From: Bordetella genomosp. 9
GTDB taxonomy: Bacteria > Pseudomonadota > Gammaproteobacteria > Burkholderiales > Burkholderiaceae_B
Direction: 5' to 3'
Assembly: GCF_002261425.1 (NCBI RefSeq)
Contig: NZ_NEVJ01000003.1
Coordinates: 372,001-436,000 of the forward strand
DNA length: 64,000 nucleotides
In this document: positions 57,267 to 64,000 of the stretch, piece after piece
Position numbering within the stretch: the stretch's first letter is position 1
Layout of the letters: each line of letters opens with the position of its first letter
Position numbers and translations under genes: made by a program
Notes under the pieces: generated by a model
What the model was told of the DNA's origin: nothing
Databases searched by the model: none
What the model saw: only the letters and a program-made list of their open reading frames with translations

Positions 57267-58175
57267 ATGTCGCGGCTGCCGCCGCTGACCGCGTTGCGGG
57301 CCTTCGAATCGGCGGCGCGCAACCGCAGTTTCACCAAGGCGGCGCAGGAGCTTTTCCTGACCCAGTCGGCCATCAGCCGCCACGTGCGCAACCTGGAAGA
57401 ACTGTTCGGCATTCCGCTGTTCTATCGCAACCATCGCGCGGTGACGCTAACCCCGGATGGCGAGGCCTATATGCGCGACGTCGTCGATGCCTTCGCGCGC
57501 ATCGATCTGGCGACGCGGCGGCTGAAATTTTCTGGCCGGCAGAACGTGTTGAACCTGCAGGCCTTCTCCACCTTCGCGATGTATTGGCTGATCCCCAGGC
57601 TGGGGCGCTTCCAGGAAATCAATCCGGAAATCGAGGTGCGGCTGACGGCGTCGGTGGCGCCGCTGGATTTCGAACATAGCGACATCCATGCGTCGATACG
57701 CGCGGTGGCCGGGCGCGTGGACGACGGCATCCGCAGCGACAGGCTGTTCGATTACCGGCTGATCGCCGTGGGCGCGCCGTCGATGGCGGCGGCCTGGCCC
57801 TTGCGCGCGCCGGGCGACCTGAAGAATGCGACGCTGCTGCACTCGCTGGCCCGCCCGGAAGACTGGGGCGTATGGCTGCGCGCGGTCGGCGCGGAGGACG
57901 TGCCGCTGGAAGGCGGCATGAAGTTCGAGTCCTCGGCGATGGCATACCGCGCGGCGGAGCAGGGCCTGGGCGTGGCGCTGGCGCAGAGTTTCCTGGTGCA
58001 GGGGGAACTGGCCAATGGGACGCTGCGGCGGATATTCCCGCACGAAGTGGCGTCGGAACGCACCTACTACCTGATGAGCTCGCCACGGCATTGCGGCGAT
58101 CCGGCGCTGGAGCTTTTCCGCGGCTGGCTGCTGGACGAGATCGCCGCGGCCACCGCGCAGCCGGCGGCCGCGTAG
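57267..58175 (+). CDS. LysR family regulator (GcvA-like)
   Basis: A 302-residue regulator. Residues 1-60 are MSRLPPLTALRAFESAARNR, SFTKAAQELFLTQSAISRHV, RNLEELFGIPLFYRNHRAVT, a pattern (LPPLxALRAFEAxAR) that defines the GcvA/AmpR-type subgroup. The ligand domain has RQNVLNLQAFSTFAMYWLI, an IRAVAGRVDDGIRSDRLFDY segment and SSAMAYRAAEQGLGVALAQS. ATG 57267 is selected since the family motif begins there; ATG 57222 would add 15 residues. It is divergent from the aldehyde dehydrogenase gene, which is its probable target, and convergent with a MmgE/PrpD gene 20 bases beyond its stop. Confidence 0.92.
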   Translation: MSRLPPLTALRAFESAARNRSFTKAAQELFLTQSAISRHVRNLEELFGIPLFYRNHRAVTLTPDGEAYMRDVVDAFARIDLATRRLKFSGRQNVLNLQAFSTFAMYWLIPRLGRFQEINPEIEVRLTASVAPLDFEHSDIHASIRAVAGRVDDGIRSDRLFDYRLIAVGAPSMAAAWPLRAPGDLKNATLLHSLARPEDWGVWLRAVGAEDVPLEGGMKFESSAMAYRAAEQGLGVALAQSFLVQGELANGTLRRIFPHEVASERTYYLMSSPRHCGDPALELFRGWLLDEIAAATAQPAAA

Positions 58176-58195
58176 GGGTCAGCGGGCGGAAAGCT

Positions 58196-59554
58196 TCAGG
58201 CGGAGACGCTCGCCAGCCGCGCCTGCACGTGCGCATAGGCGCCGCCATACGAACCCTGGTAGAGCGCGGCCACGCCGCCATGCGGATCGTCGGCGCCCAT
58301 CAGCCTGCGCGCATGCTCGATACCCCAACCGCGCAGGTCCTGCATCGAGCGCCTGGCTTCATGGATCATCGCGCCGCCGCGCCAGATGCGCGCGCCGATC
58401 ACGGCGTTCCTGAGCCCCGTGGGCGCGTCGCGATCCATGCGCAGCTCGATCCGCGGGAACAGCGCGGCCACCGCCGGCGCGGGCGCCCACGGGCCCGCAG
58501 GCCCGGAAAACGCCGCGTAGGAGATGTCGCCGGCGCCGGCGATCGCGGCCACGGCCTGCGCGCTGTTGCGCGCCTGGCGCAGGTCCCTGGGAGCCGGGCA
58601 ATCCAGGTGAGGCACCCAGGGCATGTCGATCTCGATGCGCTCGACCGGGCCGCCGTCGACGACTTCTTCCAGGATCGCCACCAGCAGGTTCAGGTAGATG
58701 TTGCAGGGATAGCGCTTGAAAACCAGCGCTTCGGCCGCCTTCGGGCCGGCGGCCGCCAGGCGCGCGGCATCGACGTGGTCCTGGCCGAACAGCGTGCCCA
58801 GGCCGCGCTGGAAATCGCGCGATGCTTCCCAGCCCCGCGCGGCCAGCAGCGCCGCTTCCAGCCCATGCAGCGCGCCCCAGCCGAAGTGCGTCATGCCTAT
58901 CATCGACGCCGCGCTGTTGACCGCGAGTCCGGACGCGCGGGTCAAGGCGATGGCCAGCGCGTTGACGCAGGCCTGCGGCGGCAGGCCCAGCATGCGCGCC
59001 GCGCTGGCCGCGGCGGCGAGCGTGCCGAAGACGCCGGGGCTGTGGAAACCCACGCCCGGCCGCGTTCCCGTGATGGCGCCCCGGAAGCGCCATGCCGCGT
59101 CGACGCCCGCCAGGACGGCGGAACCGATCTGGGCATCGGCATCGGCATCGGCATCGTGCGCCGCGGCCTGGGCGGTGCCCGCGGAAAGCCGGCCGGCCTG
59201 CGCGCGAACCAGCTTGTGCGCCGCGCAGGCTGCCAGGGTGGCGGGCAGCACCGTATGCGACGGCCCCGGATCCATGGGGTCCAGGTCGGAAGCCCCCGCC
59301 AGCGTCCCGAGATGGCCGATGCGATCCAGCGGTTCGAGCAAGCCGCCGAGCATGCCGTCGATGCGGCCGGCGGTATCGGCCGCATCGCCCCTGGCCCGGA
59401 AAGGCCAGACCCAGCGCTCCCGCTCGATACCGAACAGCGTGCACAGCAGGGAAGCCCGGATGCCCTGGTCGATCGCGGTCCTGGCCGCCGGCGTTTCGTC
59501 GTGGATGTCGGCGTGCGCGACCGAGGCGCCCAGCTCCAGAAACTCATGCTGCAT
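58196..59554 (-). CDS. MmgE/PrpD family protein (divergent)
   Basis: A 452-residue protein of the 2-methylcitrate dehydratase/iron-independent dehydratase family. It retains HSPGVFGTLAAAASAARMLG, GMTHFGWGALHGLEAALLAA and FKRYPCNIYLNLLVAILEEV, segments matching the PrpD domain organisation, but the N-terminal third is weakly conserved and lacks the usual DYDD segment. Members act on 2-methylcitrate, cis-aconitate-like acids or other substrates; this one is likely a catabolic specialist. A run of (Asp-Ala) dipeptides comes from a 6-base repeat. It is divergent from the flavoprotein-Bug-PrpD set, which suggests joint control. ATG 59554 follows GGAGACAG. Confidence 0.8.
   Translation of the reverse strand: MQHEFLELGASVAHADIHDETPAARTAIDQGIRASLLCTLFGIERERWVWPFRARGDAADTAGRIDGMLGGLLEPLDRIGHLGTLAGASDLDPMDPGPSHTVLPATLAACAAHKLVRAQAGRLSAGTAQAAAHDADADADAQIGSAVLAGVDAAWRFRGAITGTRPGVGFHSPGVFGTLAAAASAARMLGLPPQACVNALAIALTRASGLAVNSAASMIGMTHFGWGALHGLEAALLAARGWEASRDFQRGLGTLFGQDHVDAARLAAAGPKAAEALVFKRYPCNIYLNLLVAILEEVVDGGPVERIEIDMPWVPHLDCPAPRDLRQARNSAQAVAAIAGAGDISYAAFSGPAGPWAPAPAVAALFPRIELRMDRDAPTGLRNAVIGARIWRGGAMIHEARRSMQDLRGWGIEHARRLMGADDPHGGVAALYQGSYGGAYAHVQARLASVSA
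59133..59156. repeat. Hexanucleotide tandem repeat GCATCG x 4
   Basis: Four exact copies in the MmgE/PrpD gene encode an Asp-Ala run on the minus strand. Changes in copy number would keep the frame. Confidence 0.75.
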
Positions 59555-59763
59555 CGCTGTCTCCTGTCTTCCGCTTGATGCGTTCTTGATGCGATTTTGA
59601 TCCGATCCAGCGCTGACTATACACAGCAACTACGCCTGTCCCAGCACGATATCTACGCACGCTTCGCATAACTCCCACTCATGCAAACCGGCAAAAATAT
59701 CGATTGAGGCCCCCGCCGAAATCACCAACACTAGCCGCATATTTCATGACCAGGAAAACGCAT

Positions 59764-61227
59764 ATGGTTGCGCAAGAAGAATCCCGCTTCGATGTGGTGG
59801 TGGTGGGTTGCGGGGTGGCGGGCCTGAGCGCGGCGGTGGCCGCCGCCGAAGCCGGCGCCAAGGTCGCCCTGCTGGAAAGGTCGACCTACGAAGAGCGAGG
59901 CGGCAACACCCGATATACGGAGGCCTACCTGCGCATGAAGAGCGAAACGGAGCTCGCGCACGACTTCGAATCGCTCCTGATCGACAACAGCGGCTATTAC
60001 ATCCAGCCGGACTTCGCCGAATCCACCGTGCGCGACTATGAGAACTGGTCGCCGGTCGTGAAGGCGCTGCCGTTCACGGATCCGGAGCTGATCTCCACCT
60101 TCACCGAGTCCGTGCCCGACGCCATCGCGTGGCTGAAGGCCCACGGCATCAGCTTCGGCGAAGCCGGCTTCTACGGCCTGACGCCGCGTCCGTCGCCGCG
60201 TATCGCGGTCAACGGCGGCGGCCTGCAGCTGGTGGAAACCATGACGGCCTGCGCCGAAAAGGCCGGCGTGCGCTTCTTCTACGAGATGACCGCCTACGAG
60301 CTGCTGCAGTCGGAAGACGGCAAGGTCCGCGGCCTGAAGGCCACGGATACGGCCAACGTGCCGCACCGCTTCCATTGCAATGCCGTCATCCTGGCCTGCG
60401 GCGGCTTCCAGGGCAATTCGGAAATGGTCATCCGCTATATCGGCGCGAAGGGACGTTATCTGCGCCCGGTCGCCCCGGGCGGCTATTACAACAAGGGCGA
60501 GGGCATCAAGATGGCGCTGCGTATCGGCGCGGCGCCGTCGGGCGACTTCGCGGAATACCACGGCCAGCCCATCGATCCGCGATCAAGCGCGTCCGAAGCG
60601 CTGGTCATGGTGTATCCCTATGGCGTGCTGATCAATCGCGACGGCAAGCGCTTCATCGATGAAGCCCCCGGCACCATCGATGCGCACTACGAAGAAACCA
60701 TCCGCCTGATCGCCGAGCAGAAGAAGGGCATCGCCTACTGCATCCTGGACGACAAGATCAACCGCATCCCCAATTGGAAGCGCTGCGTGCGCAGCGACCA
60801 GCCGCCGGAAACGGCGCCGGACATCGCGTCGCTGGGCAGGAAGCTGGGCTTCGACGGCGAGGCCGCGCAGCGCACCATCGACGAATACAACCGCGCCTGC
60901 GGCGCGGGCACCTTCAATCCGGAAATCCTGGACGGCCTGGCCACCAGCGGCCTGTCGCCGCGCAAGTCCAACTATGCCGTGCCGCTGGATACGCCGCCTT
61001 TCCACGTCTATCCGATCATTTCGGCCAACACCTTCACGCTGGGAGGATTGAAGGTGAACGCCAACGCGCAGGTGGTCAAGAACGAAGGGTGCATACTGCC
61101 GGGCCTGTACGCCGCCGGCGAGACGATGGGCCTGTACTACGGGCGTTATCCGGGGGCCACGTCCGTGCTGCGGGGCGCGGTGTTCGGCCGACGGGCAGGG
61201 GAGCACGCCGCCACGCATGCCACATAG
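59764..61227 (+). CDS. FAD-binding fumarate reductase/tricarballylate dehydrogenase-like flavoprotein
   Basis: A 487-residue flavoprotein. The FAD fold reads VVVVGCGVAGLSAAVAAAEA, then LLERSTYEERGGNTRYTEAY, a segment typical of TcuA-type tricarballylate dehydrogenases. Further on are CNAVILACGGFQGNSEM and a C-terminal TFTLGGLKVNANAQVV and GLYAAGETMGLYYGRYPGA, which close the FAD site in the fumarate reductase family. No haem or Fe-S motif is seen. TcuA oxidises tricarballylate to cis-aconitate; other homologues use steroids or other acids. The location upstream of a Bug gene and a MmgE/PrpD gene (which handles a related tri-acid) supports a tricarboxylic substrate. ATG 59764 has AGGAAAA; ATG 59746 lacks a ribosome site. 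Confidence 0.85.
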   Translation: MVAQEESRFDVVVVGCGVAGLSAAVAAAEAGAKVALLERSTYEERGGNTRYTEAYLRMKSETELAHDFESLLIDNSGYYIQPDFAESTVRDYENWSPVVKALPFTDPELISTFTESVPDAIAWLKAHGISFGEAGFYGLTPRPSPRIAVNGGGLQLVETMTACAEKAGVRFFYEMTAYELLQSEDGKVRGLKATDTANVPHRFHCNAVILACGGFQGNSEMVIRYIGAKGRYLRPVAPGGYYNKGEGIKMALRIGAAPSGDFAEYHGQPIDPRSSASEALVMVYPYGVLINRDGKRFIDEAPGTIDAHYEETIRLIAEQKKGIAYCILDDKINRIPNWKRCVRSDQPPETAPDIASLGRKLGFDGEAAQRTIDEYNRACGAGTFNPEILDGLATSGLSPRKSNYAVPLDTPPFHVYPIISANTFTLGGLKVNANAQVVKNEGCILPGLYAAGETMGLYYGRYPGATSVLRGAVFGRRAGEHAATHAT

Positions 61228-61277
61228 CGGCAGCGCGGCGCGCAACAAAAATCAATTCAAAAACAACGGAGACAAGC

Positions 61278-62291
61278 ATGTTGAACCGACACTACAAACG
61301 CCGGGCCGCACTGGGCCTGGGCGGCGTACTCGCCATGGCCGCCATCGCCGTATCGACGGCGGCGCACGCGCAGCCCCAGGGCAATTATCCTGACAAGCCG
61401 ATACAGCTGATCGTGCCGTATTCCGCGGGCGGTCCCACCGACGTGGCGGCGCGCGTCATGGCGCAGGCGCTGTCGCAGCGCATCGGACAGAACATCGTCG
61501 TCATGTCCATGCCGGGGGCCGGCGGCGTGATCGGCACGGATGCCGTCAACCGCGCCAAGCCGGATGGCTACACCTTGCTGTTCGCCGTGAATTCGATGGC
61601 GATCTTCCCGTATACGCGCTCGGCTAAAAATCCCTTGCCATTCGATCCCAACGGCTTCGCGCCCATCGGCAGCGTTGCCGAGTCGGCGCACGTCATCGTC
61701 GCCAACAAGAACCTGGGCATCAAGACCATCGCCGACCTGGTCGCCGCCGCCAAGAAGAAACCCGACGTCTACAGCTTCGGTTCGGCCGGCATAGGCGGCA
61801 CCACACACCTGCCCATCGCCTTGTTCGCGCACCGCGCCGGCATCAAGCTCCTGCACGTGCCGTACAAGGGCGCCGCGCCGGCGATGTCCGACACCATGGC
61901 GGGCGTGGTCTCCATTTCCGGCCCGGGTTATACGGACGCGGTAAAGGCCGCCATCGACAATGGCACGCTGGTGGCGCTGGCGACGACGTCCGCCAAGCGC
62001 CTGCCTTTCCTGCCCAATGTGCCGACACTGGCGGAGCAGGGCTATCCCGACATGGTCTTTCCGATCTGGTACGCGATGTTCGCCCCCAAGGGGACGCCCG
62101 ACAATGTGGTCGAAAAATTGAATGCGGCGTTGAAGGCGATGGCAAGCGATGCGGCGTACCAGAAGCAGCAGGCCGCGCAGGGCAACGTCGTCACCTATAT
62201 GACGCCGCCCCAGGTGGCCGGCATGCTCAAGACCGACATCGCGAAGCTGGGCACGCGGCTGAAGGACGCCGGCATCAACCTGGAGGAATAA
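61278..62291 (+). CDS. Bug/TctC family solute-binding protein
   Basis: A 337-residue receptor. The signal HYKRRAALGLGGVLAMAAIA has twin Arg and ends near AHAQ. Landmarks: VPYSAGGPTDVAARVMAQA, GAGGVIGTDAVNR, KPDGYTLLF, VPYKGAAPAMSDTMAG. In place of the usual ENRPGA it has MSMPGAGG, a departure at the loop that contacts ligand. Between the flavoprotein (50 bases before) and a MmgE/PrpD gene (6 bases after), it appears to be the capture component for the acid used by both enzymes. The GGAGACAAG site stands before ATG 61278. Its C-terminus (MLKTDIAKLGTRLKDAGINL) is the standard final helix. Confidence 0.92.
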   Translation: MLNRHYKRRAALGLGGVLAMAAIAVSTAAHAQPQGNYPDKPIQLIVPYSAGGPTDVAARVMAQALSQRIGQNIVVMSMPGAGGVIGTDAVNRAKPDGYTLLFAVNSMAIFPYTRSAKNPLPFDPNGFAPIGSVAESAHVIVANKNLGIKTIADLVAAAKKKPDVYSFGSAGIGGTTHLPIALFAHRAGIKLLHVPYKGAAPAMSDTMAGVVSISGPGYTDAVKAAIDNGTLVALATTSAKRLPFLPNVPTLAEQGYPDMVFPIWYAMFAPKGTPDNVVEKLNAALKAMASDAAYQKQQAAQGNVVTYMTPPQVAGMLKTDIAKLGTRLKDAGINLEE

Positions 62292-62297
62292 GGCCTC

Positions 62298-63665
62298 ATG
62301 GACGCCAATAGCGGCAAGGATGCATCGCTGACGCGCCTGCTCGTCGAACGCGCGCTGGCGCTGCGCCACGATGCGCTGCCCGCCGACGTGCGTATCGTCG
62401 CCCGCGACTGCCTGGTGGACTGGCTGGGTTGCGCGTTCGCCGCGCTGGACGAGCCGGTCAGCGGCATCGTCGACGCCTTGGCCCGGGAAGAGGGCGGCCA
62501 TGGGCAGGCGACCGTCCTGGGCCGCGCCTGGCGCGGCACGACGGCGCAGGCCGCGCTGGTCAATGGCACGATGTCGCACGCGCTGGACTACGACGACGTC
62601 AACCTGTCGGTGCCGGGCCATATGTCGGCGGCCATCCTGCCGGCGCTGCTGGCCCTGGCGGAACAGCGCGGCCGCGCGCCGGCCGACGTGATCGCCGCCT
62701 TCGTGGCGGGCTATGAGTTCGCCTGCGCCATCGGCACCCTGGTGGAACCCGCGCACTATGCGAACGGCTTCCATGCGACCGGCACCATCGGCTGCCTGGG
62801 CGCCGCGGTGGCATGCGCCCATTTGATCGGGCTGTCACCCGTCCAGGCCAGCCATGCGGTCGGCGTGGCCGCCACGCAGGCCGCCGGCCTGAAGGCCATG
62901 TTCGGCAGCATGGCCAAGCCCCTGCACGCCGGCCTGGCGTCGCAGGGCGGATTGCGCGCGGCGCTGCTGGCTGAAAAAGGCTTCGTCAGCAGGACCGACA
63001 TCCTGGAATGCCGCCAGGGGTATGCCGCCGTGCACGGCCAGGATTTCCACGTCGGCCTGGCGACGTCGCCGCCCGCCAGCGGCTTCCATATCCTGAACAA
63101 CCTGTTCAAGTTCCATGCGGCCTGCTACAGCACGCACTCGACGATCGAGGCCATCGCCGCGCTGCGTTCCGCGCATGGCATCGCGGCGGATCAGGTTGCC
63201 CGTATCGAGGTCGTGGCGGGCGAGGGCTGCTCCATCTGCAATATCCAGGCGCCGGCCACCGCGCTGGAGGCCAAGTTCAGCCTGCGCGCGACCGCGGCCT
63301 TCGCCATGTTGGGCATCGACACGGGCAGCCTGCGGACCTGGGAGCGGTTCAGCGATCCGTCCGTCGCCGCCATGCTGGCGAAGGTCGCGGTCAGGCTGGT
63401 GCCGGGGATGAGCCTGAGCGATTCCACCGTCACGATCCTGCACGGCGCCGACATGTCGTCCACGCTGACCTACGACTGCGGCGTGCCGATCGACGACAAG
63501 GCGGCGCAGTCGGAGAAGGTTTTCGCCAAGTTCCGCGCCGTCGCGCAACCCGCGCTGGGAGAGGCCGGCGTCGCCGAGGTCCTGGCGCGGATGGCGTCCT
63601 TCGACCGACAACCGGATCTCAGGGAACTGATGCGGCGGTGCGCCGCGCCAGGGGGAAATCCCTAA
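62298..63665 (+). CDS. MmgE/PrpD family protein (2-methylcitrate dehydratase-like)
   Basis: A 455-residue member of the MmgE/PrpD family, closer to the canonical form than the other copy. The N-terminal helical domain has DCLVDWLGCAFAAL and the conserved NGTMSHALDYDDVN, followed by GYEFACAIGTLVEPAHYANG, FHATGTIGCLGAAVACAHLI and LAEKGFVSRTDILECRQGY. The second domain includes FKFHAACYSTHSTIEAIAAL. The DYDDV and FHATGT segments are family signatures. Known activities are dehydration of 2-methylcitrate or isomerisation of cis-aconitate. It begins 6 bases after the Bug stop and is the third gene of the operon. After it comes a promoter region for the LivG gene, so transcription may end here. Confidence 0.9.
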   Translation: MDANSGKDASLTRLLVERALALRHDALPADVRIVARDCLVDWLGCAFAALDEPVSGIVDALAREEGGHGQATVLGRAWRGTTAQAALVNGTMSHALDYDDVNLSVPGHMSAAILPALLALAEQRGRAPADVIAAFVAGYEFACAIGTLVEPAHYANGFHATGTIGCLGAAVACAHLIGLSPVQASHAVGVAATQAAGLKAMFGSMAKPLHAGLASQGGLRAALLAEKGFVSRTDILECRQGYAAVHGQDFHVGLATSPPASGFHILNNLFKFHAACYSTHSTIEAIAALRSAHGIAADQVARIEVVAGEGCSICNIQAPATALEAKFSLRATAAFAMLGIDTGSLRTWERFSDPSVAAMLAKVAVRLVPGMSLSDSTVTILHGADMSSTLTYDCGVPIDDKAAQSEKVFAKFRAVAQPALGEAGVAEVLARMASFDRQPDLRELMRRCAAPGGNP

Positions 63666-63676
63666 TGATCGACTGA

Positions 63677-63727
63677 TTGCGGCACCGCCGAAAACGCGAC
63701 TAGTATATCCAGGATATTGGATCCAAT
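63677..63727 (+). promoter_or_regulatory. Promoter with two overlapping palindromes upstream of livG
   Basis: TTGCGG (63677-63682) and TAGTAT (63701-63706) with an 18-base spacer form a likely promoter. Just downstream, ATATCC-A-GGATAT (63705-63717) and ATTGGATCCAAT (63716-63727) are perfect palindromes that share bases. The second resembles sites of GntR/FCD regulators. The regulator is not visible in the window. Confidence 0.55.
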
Positions 63728-63782
63728 CCTTGGCGAGCGCGGCAGGGTCCTGTCGCCGCCCGCCTGTCGCAGGAACCGGCCG

Positions 63783-64000
63783 GTGCTGAATATCAGGCAG
63801 TTGAATGTCCGCTTCGGCGGTCTGCGGGTGCTGAACGACGCGACCTTCACGGTCCGTGAAAACGCCATCACGGGCCTGATCGGCCCCAATGGCGCCGGCA
63901 AGACCACGCTGTTCAATTGCATCACCGGCCTGCTGCCCGCCGCGCGCGGATCGGTGGAATTCCACGGCGATCCCATCCTGGGATGGCGGCCCGACCGCAT
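63783..64000 (+). CDS. livG: Branched-chain amino acid-type ABC transporter ATPase LivG (partial, cut by window edge)
   Basis: Only the first 72 codons plus two bases are present; the gene runs off the right edge. The visible protein begins LNIRQLNVRFGGLRVLNDAT, keeps the family pattern, and has the Walker A motif LIGPNGAGKTTLFNCITGLL near residue 35, then RGSVEFHGDPI. 'FGGLRVLNDATFTV' and 'IGPNGAGKTTLFN' are characteristic of the LivG branch of ABC ATPases that power uptake of branched-chain amino acids or similar amides. The start is a GTG at 63783 with AGGAA upstream. The rest of the transporter presumably follows outside the window, and the palindromes upstream suggest local repression. 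Confidence 0.85.
   Translation, partial: MLNIRQLNVRFGGLRVLNDATFTVRENAITGLIGPNGAGKTTLFNCITGLLPAARGSVEFHGDPILGWRPDR

Overview
The window is high-GC, gene-dense DNA with a Bordetella/Achromobacter-like (Burkholderiales, Alcaligenaceae) character. The main sign is eight 'orphan' Bug/TctC-type periplasmic solute-binding proteins scattered among LysR- and GntR-regulated catabolic genes, a hallmark expansion of that group. A DUF3348-DUF802-OmpA-DUF2894 cassette, which I know only from beta-proteobacteria, points the same way. Species cannot be fixed from this sequence. No rRNA, tRNA, CRISPR array, insertion sequence or prophage was recognised.

Layout. 1-4.6 kb: the N-terminus of a bacteriophytochrome (leftward, cut by the window edge), an MFS permease, a calcineurin-type phosphoesterase, a tiny lipoprotein, a Bug lipoprotein and an unknown protein. 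4.9-8.3 kb: Bug protein, class I fumarase/tartrate dehydratase-like enzyme and a GntR/UTRA regulator. 8.3-11.7 kb: a second GntR/UTRA regulator divergent from a sulfatase-Bug pair. 11.8-20.7 kb: alpha/beta hydrolase, a frameshifted zinc alcohol dehydrogenase, a small membrane protein, a parvulin, a LigJ-like hydratase, two tandemly duplicated Bug proteins and a ClC chloride channel with CBS domains. 20.8-25.5 kb: four translationally coupled genes (DUF3348, DUF802, OmpA/MotB-like, DUF2894) that look like an ion-driven MotAB/ZorAB-type motor of unknown job. 25.6-33.6 kb: Yellow/MRJP-like lipoprotein, ChrA, a small exported protein, an SBP plus hydrolase pair, a CorA/ZntB channel, a relic of a phosphate permease and PPK2. 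33.6-37.7 kb: TauD dioxygenase, Bug and enolase-superfamily operon divergent from a LysR gene. 37.9-40.3 kb: SGNH plus MBOAT O-acyltransferase pair. 40.4-43.9 kb: DUF305, beta-propeller, ECF sigma and anti-sigma operon. 44.1-45.9 kb: an orphan MotA/MotB-type stator pair. 45.9-48.7 kb: ETHE1-like hydrolase, lactonase-like hydrolase and a membrane protein. 48.8-53 kb: CoA-transferase, citryl-CoA lyase and Bug set divergent from LysR. 53-64 kb: amidohydrolase, old yellow enzyme, aldehyde dehydrogenase, LysR, two MmgE/PrpD proteins, a fumarate-reductase/TcuA-like flavoprotein, Bug, and the start of a LivG ATPase running off the right edge.

The common theme is uptake and oxidation of small carboxylic and aromatic-derived acids: each Bug protein sits beside a likely degradation enzyme and often a divergent regulator. 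The most unusual parts are the DUF802 motor-like cassette with an 11-residue-repeat coiled-coil tail, the separate orphan stator pair, and the ECF operon with a plausible autoregulatory promoter. Start sites were chosen by Shine-Dalgarno spacing and signal-peptide position and are inferences.
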